Origin: an uncultured Eubacteriales bacterium
GTDB taxonomy: Bacteria; Bacillota; Clostridia; Peptostreptococcales; Anaerovoracaceae
Direction: 5' to 3'
NCBI GenBank assembly: GCA_902797195.1
Contig: CADBRY010000160.1
Span: 1 to 6,926, forward strand
Length of the DNA: 6,926 nt
Shown here: positions 1 to 5,038 of the stretch, piece after piece
Numbering within the stretch: the first letter of the stretch is position 1
Layout: each line of letters starts with the position of its first letter
Program-made: the position numbers and the translations under genes
Notes under the pieces: generated by a model
Databases searched by the model: none
Told to the model about the DNA's origin: nothing
What the model saw: only the letters and a program-made list of their open reading frames with translations

Positions 1-244
1 CTATGGGTCTTCGCCTGGAGAAAATCAGAAGCAGAAAAAAACCCGCCACCGTGGGCGGAAGTACCATAGGCAAAGTAAGCAGACCATCTGCTATTGCCTT
101 TCCACGGTAGGATAGTTTAACCACCTTTCTGGCGGCAAACAGTCCCAAAAAGAAAGATATGATGGTCGCCACAACGCCTGTTTTTAAAGATATAAGGAGC
201 GGACTCCAGTCCAGAGTCCGCATCCATTCAACAAATCCATCCAT
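1..244 (-). CDS. modB: Molybdate ABC transporter permease ModB, N-terminal part (cut by window edge)
   Basis: This is the membrane channel subunit of the molybdate importer, which works with ModA outside and a ModC ATPase inside. The first 81 codons are present and the gene continues beyond base 1. Translation from 244 gives MDGFVEWMRTLDW, then a hydrophobic segment at about residues 16-37, a basic stretch (ARKVVKLSYRGKA), and the family signature LTLPMVLPPTVAGFFLLL at about residues 56-73, which is highly typical of ModB. The ATG at 242-244 follows a Shine-Dalgarno GGAG with about 7 bases of spacing. An ATG 13 bases upstream is out of frame. The gene lies 33 bases after the modA stop with no terminator or promoter visible between, so it is probably cotranscribed with modA. 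The family assignment is firm; the C-terminal half and any fused ModC cannot be seen. Confidence 0.93.
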   Translation of the reverse strand, partial: MDGFVEWMRTLDWSPLLISLKTGVVATIISFFLGLFAARKVVKLSYRGKAIADGLLTLPMVLPPTVAGFFLLLIFSRRRPI

Positions 245-277
245 GGATCTTCTCCATATGCCTGCTTTTCAACACGC

Positions 278-1165
278 CTACTTCTCAACATTCGTGTCGA
301 AAAGATGCTCATCGTAAAGTGCTTTGGCATCATCGTTTGTGAAGAACTCAAGAACCTTGGCTGCCGCCGCAGTTTCCGCTTCACTTGCATCAGGGTTGTT
401 TATCTGAGCTATGGGATAGATTATATCACCTGTAACATCATATGGCACCTCCTGAATGATCTTCACCGAATCTTCATGGCCATATGTGTCAGAAAGATAA
501 ACTGTTCCCACTTCGCATGATCCTTCTTCCACAGCTGTGAGGACCTTGCTTACATTGCCCTGCTCGCTGATCTCCACTCCGCCAAGAGCGTCGGATACCT
601 GCTGTGTTGTAATTGTAGCGGGATCTTCAACTTCCTCCAGGGTTCCGATCTTGATCAGAGCTTGTCTCGTATATTTACCCACGGGAACGCTTCCGTCTGC
701 CAGAGCTATGCTCTTTGCATCTTTCAGGTTCTCAAGTCCTGTTACGGCTGTCTCGCTGTCGGGCTGAGTGATGACGACCAGCTGGTTGTTCAGCACGTTC
801 TGTCTGCTTTCTTCGTTGACCAGGCCTTTTTCCGCAAGCTCGTCCATCTGTTTCTGTGCCGCGCTGAAGAATACGTCACAAGGTGCTCCTTCTTCGATCT
901 GAGTCTTCAGTGTGCCGGAGCTGTCGCAGTTAAGCAGAATATCCACATCGGGATTTTCCGCTTCGAAGCTCTTCTCCAGTTCTTCAAGAGAGCTCTGCAT
1001 GCTGGCTGCCGCAAAAACCTTGACTTCCGTCTTCTCGGCCGCTTCAGTCGCCGCCTGCTCCTCGCCTTCACCTTCGCTGCTTCCGCCGCTTCCGCCGCAT
1101 CCCGCAAACGCAAACACCATCGTCAGGAGCATCATTGCAATGCCGAGTTTTTTCAGTAAATTCAT
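278..1165 (-). CDS. modA: Molybdate-binding lipoprotein ModA (ABC transporter substrate-binding protein)
   Basis: This is the extracytoplasmic receptor that captures molybdate (and usually tungstate) and delivers it to ModB. It has 295 residues. The signal peptide MNLLKKLGIAMMLLTMVFAF ends in a lipobox-like FAGC with Cys23, followed by a Gly/Ser/Glu-rich tether to about residue 46, so the mature protein should be membrane-anchored. The ModA fold follows: FAAASMQSSLEEL (51-63, binding Ser55), DSSGTLKTQIEEGAPCDVFF (81-100, binding Ser82/83), DGSVPVGKYTRQAL (157-170, the PxGxY loop), and NVSKVLTAVEEGSCEVGTVYLSD (204-226), whose Tyr223 corresponds to the family's ligand Tyr. The ligand correspondences come from E. 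coli ModA by motif, not by alignment software. The ATG at 1163-1165 is preceded by AGAGGTG (1170-1176), and a strong promoter and a candidate operator lie directly upstream. It is followed by modB in the same direction. A tungstate-specific relative (TupA/WtpA) is less likely from the motifs. Confidence 0.95.
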   Translation of the reverse strand: MNLLKKLGIAMMLLTMVFAFAGCGGSGGSSEGEGEEQAATEAAEKTEVKVFAAASMQSSLEELEKSFEAENPDVDILLNCDSSGTLKTQIEEGAPCDVFFSAAQKQMDELAEKGLVNEESRQNVLNNQLVVITQPDSETAVTGLENLKDAKSIALADGSVPVGKYTRQALIKIGTLEEVEDPATITTQQVSDALGGVEISEQGNVSKVLTAVEEGSCEVGTVYLSDTYGHEDSVKIIQEVPYDVTGDIIYPIAQINNPDASEAETAAAAKVLEFFTNDDAKALYDEHLFDTNVEK

Positions 1166-1176
1166 TGTTCACCTCT

Positions 1177-1200
1177 CATTATTTTATTTAAAGAATAACG
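1177..1200. promoter_or_regulatory. Candidate ModE-like operator over the modA transcription start
   Basis: This is an imperfect 24-bp dyad on the plus strand: CATTATT (1177-1183), ten bases, AATAACG (1194-1200). The same architecture, including the flanking T before the left arm and AG before the right arm, recurs at 4821-4844 in the other minus-strand promoter. It begins 8 bases downstream of the -10 box and ends next to the Shine-Dalgarno, where a bound repressor would block initiation. From memory, the E. coli modA operator recognised by ModE has CGTTAT and ATAACG half-sites over the same 24-bp span; here they read CATTAT and ATAACG. That a ModE-type protein binds here is inference. Confidence 0.55.
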
Positions 1201-1208
1201 TTGTCTAC

Positions 1209-1237
1209 ATTTTAACTTCACATATAAAAAAAGTCAA
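1209..1237 (-). promoter_or_regulatory. Sigma-70/sigma-A type promoter of modAB
   Basis: Read on the minus strand, the -35 box TTGACT (1232-1237) and the -10 box TAAAAT (1209-1214) are separated by exactly 17 bases. Transcription should start near 1202, giving a leader of about 37 bases before modA. The -35 box lies inside the tail of the terminator-like hairpin at 1226-1256, so read-through from the upstream gene and initiation here share the same bases. Confidence 0.8.
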
Positions 1238-1256
1238 CCGATCACCGGGATCGATC
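1226..1256 (-). terminator. Probable intrinsic terminator after the SGNH-hydrolase gene
   Basis: On the minus strand an 8-bp stem (GATCGATC with GATCGGTT, including two G-T wobbles) closes a CCGGT loop. Three bases later comes a run of seven T. It begins about 33 bases after the stop codon at 1290-1292. The stem is modest and the T run is offset from it, so termination may be partial. Its tail overlaps the modA -35 box. Confidence 0.6.
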
Positions 1257-1289
1257 GACACTTTATCTGCATCCTATTGTGTTTACGGA

Positions 1290-2852
1290 CTAGTACTTGA
1301 GCTTCAGGAATGTTTGGATCATATACTTGTTATATCCCGTCATTCCTCCTTTGAAATGGATGCCATCATTCATGAATTCGTTTTTCTTTGCATCCCTGAG
1401 CTGTACATAAGTGTATCCGTAGGTCTTCGCAAGTTTCTTTAACTCAAGATTGTAGATATTGGTATCGTGGAGGTTTGCGTGGACTCCTCCCAAAGTGGGA
1501 GTGCAGCTTACAACATAAACGGCATTTTTATAGGTGTATGTTTTGTTGACAGACTTCCCGCTGACCTGAACTGTTCTTGTTTCATTGACACTTCTTTTCG
1601 TTGTCTTTGCATATTTCGCAAAAGCAAGAGCCCTCACTCTCACCTGTGTATCCGTCGGATTTCCGGCGATATCGTTGGTTGGAGCAATAAGGATCGTCTT
1701 GTTCGCATGACTTTTCTTAAGGGATCTGTCTATGCTGTCGATCACAGCCTTATGCCTTGACTTTGCGTACGGAACTTTCTTGTCCCAGGTTCTGTATTCC
1801 TTGCTCTGCACTGTCTTGCAGTTGCCTTTGAGCCCGGTACAGAATTTACCCCCTGAGACTGCCACATAGGAGTAATTCCTATATCCGCTTTTATATAGCT
1901 GATACGCCCGTGAAGCGCCGATTATCACCATTGCAACATCTGTGACGCTCACAACGTCAGCATGAATGTGCTTTGGTTTGGGTTTCACCGGCACAGTGTT
2001 GGAGCTTTCCGCAGTCGAGCCTGTGCTGTCGGTGGATTGGCCCGAGTCGTTTCCGGAATTATCGCTGCCCTCCGTCTCCGGGGAACCGGAGGTGTTTGGA
2101 TCCGCTGCGACCCTGGGGTGAACTATCAGGCTTTTTCTGGTACTTTCCTTTCCCGCAGGACTCACTGCAGTTATATGAAAGACTATTGTAGCTTTATCGT
2201 TCACCTTGATCCCGTACACCAGATTCCCTGAGGTCGAGGCAATTCTCTTGCCGTCTTTATTGTAGATATAGAATTTTACAGCTTCCGCAGGTTTTTTCCA
2301 TGAAAGGTCAAGTCCCCAGTAGTCACCTTTTTGATCCTGATACTGATCCCAGGAATAATTAAAATTGCTGACAGGGGCCTGATATGTGGAAGTAGTCGCA
2401 TATCTCGCAGGAGAAGGGTTGCTGTAAATATAGGCATTTACTTTTCGGGATTTTCCCCGCACAGATTTTTTAGGTTTAGAAAGCTGCCACTTTTTCGTCT
2501 TTTTGTTGTACCACTGTTTTTGTTTATAGATTTTGAATGCCCTTACCGTAAAACCATAACGTTTTCCCGGATAAAGGCCTTTCTGCTTGAAGGATTTTGC
2601 ATTTGGGCTGGTTCTCTTTGTTTTCTTACCATCACGGCATATGAGGTAACCATCAGCACCCCTGACAGTTCCCCACTCCACATATATGACCGTCTGACCT
2701 GATGCAGTCGCTCTGACCCATGGAACTCTGGCAGGTTTATCGGCAGCGGCGTAAGTGTTTTCCGGAAATGCAAAACTCAATAGGCCCACAATAATCGCGA
2801 GAGCAATCGTGAGCATCTGTTTTGCGTTTTTACCACCCTTTATTGCTTTCAC
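1290..2852 (-). CDS. Secreted protein with fibronectin-III-like repeats and a C-terminal SGNH-hydrolase-like domain
   Basis: The product has 520 residues and its substrate is unknown. A basic N-terminus (KAIKGGKNAK) and a hydrophobic core to about residue 29 end in ENTYAAA, a typical signal peptidase I site near residue 36. Two fibronectin-III-like beta modules follow (about 40-155, with WVRATASGQTVIYVEWG and ADGYLICRDGKK; and about 160-248, with LDLSWKKPAEAVKFYIYNKDG). A Ser/Thr/Gly/Asn linker with KPKPKH spans 250-296. The last ~220 residues look like an SGNH/GDSL hydrolase: IIGAS (Ser314 as nucleophile, GDS changed to GAS), SGGKFCTG (333-340), APTND (390-394), and DGIHF (Asp496, His499). 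Members of this superfamily remove acyl groups from cell-wall polymers or glycans. The GTG start overlaps the upstream stop by 4 bases (GTGA), after AAGGCGG. An internal ATG at codon 13 would remove the basic signal-peptide region, so I prefer GTG. No anchor motif or transmembrane C-terminus is seen, so it is probably released or held by other contacts. Confidence 0.8.
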   Translation of the reverse strand: MKAIKGGKNAKQMLTIALAIIVGLLSFAFPENTYAAADKPARVPWVRATASGQTVIYVEWGTVRGADGYLICRDGKKTKRTSPNAKSFKQKGLYPGKRYGFTVRAFKIYKQKQWYNKKTKKWQLSKPKKSVRGKSRKVNAYIYSNPSPARYATTSTYQAPVSNFNYSWDQYQDQKGDYWGLDLSWKKPAEAVKFYIYNKDGKRIASTSGNLVYGIKVNDKATIVFHITAVSPAGKESTRKSLIVHPRVAADPNTSGSPETEGSDNSGNDSGQSTDSTGSTAESSNTVPVKPKPKHIHADVVSVTDVAMVIIGASRAYQLYKSGYRNYSYVAVSGGKFCTGLKGNCKTVQSKEYRTWDKKVPYAKSRHKAVIDSIDRSLKKSHANKTILIAPTNDIAGNPTDTQVRVRALAFAKYAKTTKRSVNETRTVQVSGKSVNKTYTYKNAVYVVSCTPTLGGVHANLHDTNIYNLELKKLAKTYGYTYVQLRDAKKNEFMNDGIHFKGGMTGYNKYMIQTFLKLKY

Positions 2853-3751
2853 TTATAGATCCGCCTTACCGTCTTTTCTGCAAAGTCAACGATTTCCTTT
2901 CTTATTTTACCATAATTATTCAGGTGTCGGCGTCCTTCTTCCGTGAGCATGGATCCGCCTCCTCTGGTTCCTCCCGTCTGTTTTTGGATAAGGCTGCACC
3001 CAAGCATCTCTTCAGCCTTCTTGATCATCTTCCATCCCCTGCTGTAGGCCATGTTCAGTTTCTTGCAGGCTGCGTTCATGGAGCGGCATTCATCGATCTC
3101 GGAAAGCAGTGCTGCCAGATCCTCATTGAAGAAGCCCTCTGTCCTGGAAAGGCTCAAGGTTATCTCAGGCCTTATGGGCTCAGACAGTATCATGTCTTTC
3201 TGATATTCCATGATCCTGATAAGATCCTCTTCTTCCTTTGCCTCCATATGGATCCCCGGATCATCTACCTCTATCAACGCCGCTTTTATGAGACCTTTTT
3301 TCATCATGCCCTGGATTCCACGGTCGCCGTCATAGGAAAGTATTTCATTCAGCTTTTTCATGCTTATGGAAAAAGGATGACCGGGTTTTCCATCGTGCAT
3401 GGGGAACAGCAGATCCTGTTCCGATCCGGATAGAGCCTTGATTGTTTCGGCGGAAAAAGACGGAGAATCGCCGTTTACGATAAGGGCGCTGCCACATTTG
3501 GCCTTCAGTTTCTTCAGCCCAAGCTGTATCGACTTGAACATTTTAGTCGTTTTATATTCTGGATTCTCCACGAACAGAACTTTGCGGTGAGCGAGTTCTT
3601 TTCGGACAATCGACTCATCATGTCCTGTCACTACCACTATAGGGGATACTCCCGACTGGCGAAGTGTATCCAACTCCTGCTTCAGCATATCTGTCTTGGA
3701 TATGCTGCTGACTCCCGCGGCGAGAATTACCGCTCCGGTACCTTCACTCAT
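2849..3751 (-). CDS. MobA/MocA-like nucleotidyltransferase domain fused to a ModE-type winged-helix DNA-binding domain (probable molybdenum regulator)
   Basis: The product has 300 residues. Residues 1-185 follow the molybdenum-cofactor nucleotidyltransferase fold: AVILAAGVSS (7-16), SPIVVVTGHDE (36-46), VNGDSPSFS (92-100), GKPGHPFSIS (121-130), GDRG (142-145) and VDDPG (162-166). The usual SSRMGxxKxLLP segment is missing: VSS runs directly into ISKTDMLKQELDTL, so the catalytic Arg and Lys are absent, and the terminal DxDTPED reads MEAKEEED. Residues ~195-300 match the ModE/LysR-like winged helix: MNAACKKLNMAYSRGWKMIK (225-244) as the helix-turn-helix and GGTRGGGSMLTEEGRRHL (260-277) as the wing. 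No molbindin (Mop) sensor domain follows. I infer a transcription factor whose enzyme-like half senses cofactor or nucleotide rather than an active cytidylyltransferase. The ATG at 3749-3751 overlaps the upstream stop (TGATG) and has GAAGGG at 3758-3763. An ATG at 3811 would add 20 residues inside the previous gene and is less likely. Confidence 0.85.
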   Translation of the reverse strand: MSEGTGAVILAAGVSSISKTDMLKQELDTLRQSGVSPIVVVTGHDESIVRKELAHRKVLFVENPEYKTTKMFKSIQLGLKKLKAKCGSALIVNGDSPSFSAETIKALSGSEQDLLFPMHDGKPGHPFSISMKKLNEILSYDGDRGIQGMMKKGLIKAALIEVDDPGIHMEAKEEEDLIRIMEYQKDMILSEPIRPEITLSLSRTEGFFNEDLAALLSEIDECRSMNAACKKLNMAYSRGWKMIKKAEEMLGCSLIQKQTGGTRGGGSMLTEEGRRHLNNYGKIRKEIVDFAEKTVRRIYK

Positions 3752-4779
3752 CAGAATCCCTTCTTTCCAAATCCGCAGTTCGGGTATGTACATATCTCGC
3801 AGTCCAGACACAATCCCCCGTTGCCCATGGCAGCCAGATCCTCAGCCTCAACTCTTATCCCAGCCATGAGCTTTTTAAGAACAAGATCAAAAATCGTACG
3901 TCTGGAATACATGACGCATCCGGGAAGCCCCATTACGGGTATGTCTCCTTCAGCATAGGCCAGAAGGAACATGGCTCCCGGCAGAACCGGCGCACCGTAG
4001 CTTACTATCTCCGCACCGCTTGCTCTTATGGCAGTGGGTGTGGTGTCATCGGGGTCCACGCTCATCCCTCCGGTGCAGCATATCATGTCCGCTCCATCGT
4101 CTATGTATTCCCTTATCTGCGCGGCGATCTTTTGGGGGTCATCGCCGATTATTGTCTTTCCCATGATCTCGGTATCATAAGCTTTCATTTTAGCTTCGAT
4201 GGCAGGTCCGAATTTATCTTCTATTCTTCCGGAAAAAACTTCACTTCCCGTTATGATCATGGCGATTTTTTTATGGAGAAAGGGGCTGACTTTAAGAAGG
4301 GGCTTGGATCCTGACAGTTCTTCTGCCCTTCTCATCTTTTCCTTTTCTATCACCAGAGGTATCACTCTCGTACCCGCAAGTTTGTCACCTTTTGCCACAG
4401 GCACTCCTCCGCTGCGGGCAGCTATCATCATCTCTCCAAGAGAATTGATCGACATCAGTCTCTCGTCATCCAGAGTAAACAGTCCGTCCACCTGTGAGAA
4501 TATCTCTATTTTTCCTTCCTTTGGCTGTCCTGCGGTCATATTGGGTCCAAGGCACATACGGCTGAGTATCTCCGCAGCCTCATCTTCGTGATACATATTC
4601 TCGTCCTTTTCCCAAACGTAGATGTTTTCCTTGCCCATTGACAGGAGAACGGGGATGTCTTCCTCTCTCACGATATGCCCCTTTCGGAATGCAGGCCCCT
4701 TGAATTCACCGGGAACTATTCTGGTCATATCGTGACACAACACATGTCCTACAGCGTCTTTTGTACTTATTTTCTTCAT
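3751..4779 (-). CDS. Molybdopterin-binding (MoeA-like) protein with a C-terminal Cys cluster
   Basis: The product has 342 residues and is cytoplasmic. The N-terminal region (KISTKDAVGHVLCHDMTRIV, then FRKGHIVREEDI at 31-42) resembles the first domain of MoeA. The MoCF/MogA-type molybdopterin-binding domain spans about 171-309: KIAMIITGSEVFSGRIEDKF (171-190), CCTGGMSVDPDDTTPTAIR (234-252), and PVMGLPGCVMYSRRTIFDLV (281-300). The family binds molybdopterin or its adenylate, and MoeA inserts molybdate. At 342 residues it is shorter than true MoeA (~400), so it is better called a MoeA-like relative whose exact step is unknown. The tail GGLCLDCEICTYPNCGFGKK carries Cys324, 327, 330 and 335, a possible metal or Fe-S site. 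The ATG at 4777-4779 has AGGTGG five bases upstream. A GTG nine bases earlier sits in that Shine-Dalgarno, so I rejected it. It is the first gene of the leftward operon and overlaps the next gene by one base. Confidence 0.88.
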   Translation of the reverse strand: MKKISTKDAVGHVLCHDMTRIVPGEFKGPAFRKGHIVREEDIPVLLSMGKENIYVWEKDENMYHEDEAAEILSRMCLGPNMTAGQPKEGKIEIFSQVDGLFTLDDERLMSINSLGEMMIAARSGGVPVAKGDKLAGTRVIPLVIEKEKMRRAEELSGSKPLLKVSPFLHKKIAMIITGSEVFSGRIEDKFGPAIEAKMKAYDTEIMGKTIIGDDPQKIAAQIREYIDDGADMICCTGGMSVDPDDTTPTAIRASGAEIVSYGAPVLPGAMFLLAYAEGDIPVMGLPGCVMYSRRTIFDLVLKKLMAGIRVEAEDLAAMGNGGLCLDCEICTYPNCGFGKKGF

Positions 4780-4820
4780 GAAAACCACCTGTGATCCAAA
4801 ACTGATTCTTCCGCAAATAT

Positions 4821-4844
4821 CATTATTTATACAAGAGAATAATG
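4821..4844. promoter_or_regulatory. Candidate ModE-like operator at the start of the molybdopterin/regulator operon
   Basis: This is a perfect 7-bp inverted repeat over 24 bp: CATTATT (4821-4827), ten bases, AATAATG (4838-4844); it extends to 8 bp with T4820/A4845. It starts 9 bases downstream of the -10 box, overlapping the expected transcription start. The same element lies at 1177-1200 before modA. Because the operon it would control encodes the ModE-type fusion protein, it suggests autoregulation. In RNA the arms could also pair as a weak AU-rich hairpin, so an RNA role is not excluded. Confidence 0.55.
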
Positions 4845-4853
4845 AATGTAAAA

Positions 4854-4882
4854 AGTATAGACAATTAATGTTTGAAAGTCAA
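4854..4882 (-). promoter_or_regulatory. Sigma-70/sigma-A type promoter of the leftward three-gene operon
   Basis: On the minus strand TTGACT (4877-4882) and TATACT (4854-4859) are separated by exactly 17 bases, a near-consensus promoter. Transcription should start near 4847, leaving a leader of about 68 bases before the molybdopterin-binding gene. Its -35 box is 31 bases from the -35 box of the divergent promoter, so the two polymerase sites lie back to back. Confidence 0.85.
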
Positions 4883-4913
4883 CAAACTAGTTACTCTTAA
4901 GACCTGCACTCCC

Positions 4914-4943
4914 TTGACTGTAAAAGAAAATCCCTGCTAAAAT
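4914..4943 (+). promoter_or_regulatory. Promoter of the aldehyde oxidoreductase gene (extended -10)
   Basis: TTGACT (4914-4919) is followed after 18 bases by TAAAAT (4938-4943), and a TGC directly before it (4935-4937) makes an extended -10. Transcription should start near 4950, giving a leader of about 89 bases. The candidate operator dyad found in the two minus-strand promoters is not repeated downstream of this -10, which suggests different control. Confidence 0.78.
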
Positions 4944-4967
4944 TATACATATATATGGTACTTTTTT

Positions 4968-4996
4968 GCTGAGAAACACACTGTTATTCTCTCAGC
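4968..4996 (+). other. Stem-loop in the leader of the aldehyde oxidoreductase mRNA
   Basis: GCTGAGA (4968-4974) and TCTCAGC (4990-4996) form a perfect 7-bp inverted repeat with a 15-base loop. It lies in the predicted leader and ends 32 bases before the Shine-Dalgarno. The T run lies before it on the plus strand, so it is not a terminator in either direction. The loop side carries GTTATT, the complement of the AATAAC half-site of the modA operator. It could be an mRNA-stabilising hairpin or a protein site; the role is unknown. Confidence 0.5.
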
Positions 4997-5038
4997 TTGC
5001 CAAAAGTTACATCAGCGAAAGTAAGAACGGAGGGAAAG

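Noticed and set aside
662..1159. Plus-strand frame of 165 codons over modA
   Set aside because: It is antisense to a complete ModA with signal peptide and binding motifs. It is Cys/Phe/Arg-rich without domain signs and is most likely a shadow.
1200..1216. TTGTCTA followed by TTTT near both minus-strand -10 boxes (1201-1213 plus strand; 4851-4864 minus strand)
   Set aside because: The two copies are in opposite orientation relative to transcription, are short and AT-rich, and overlap promoter bases. The 24-bp dyad is the better shared element.
3752..3811. Upstream ATG extending the fusion regulator by 20 residues
   Set aside because: The extra segment lies wholly inside the end of the MoeA-like gene and does not belong to the nucleotidyltransferase fold. 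The internal ATG with its TGATG overlap gives the family's usual start right before AVILAAG.
4885..4892. AACTAGTT palindrome between the divergent promoters
   Set aside because: It is an isolated 8-bp palindrome in AT-rich DNA, not repeated at the modA promoter, and is expected by chance.
4968..4996. Intrinsic terminator in the leader
   Set aside because: The T run precedes the stem on the plus strand, and an A run follows it on the minus strand, so neither direction has the stem-then-T order.
4950..5038. Moco riboswitch in the hydroxylase leader
   Set aside because: The predicted leader is only about 89 bases with one 7-bp stem. The known Moco RNA is larger and multi-stem, and I see no such fold.
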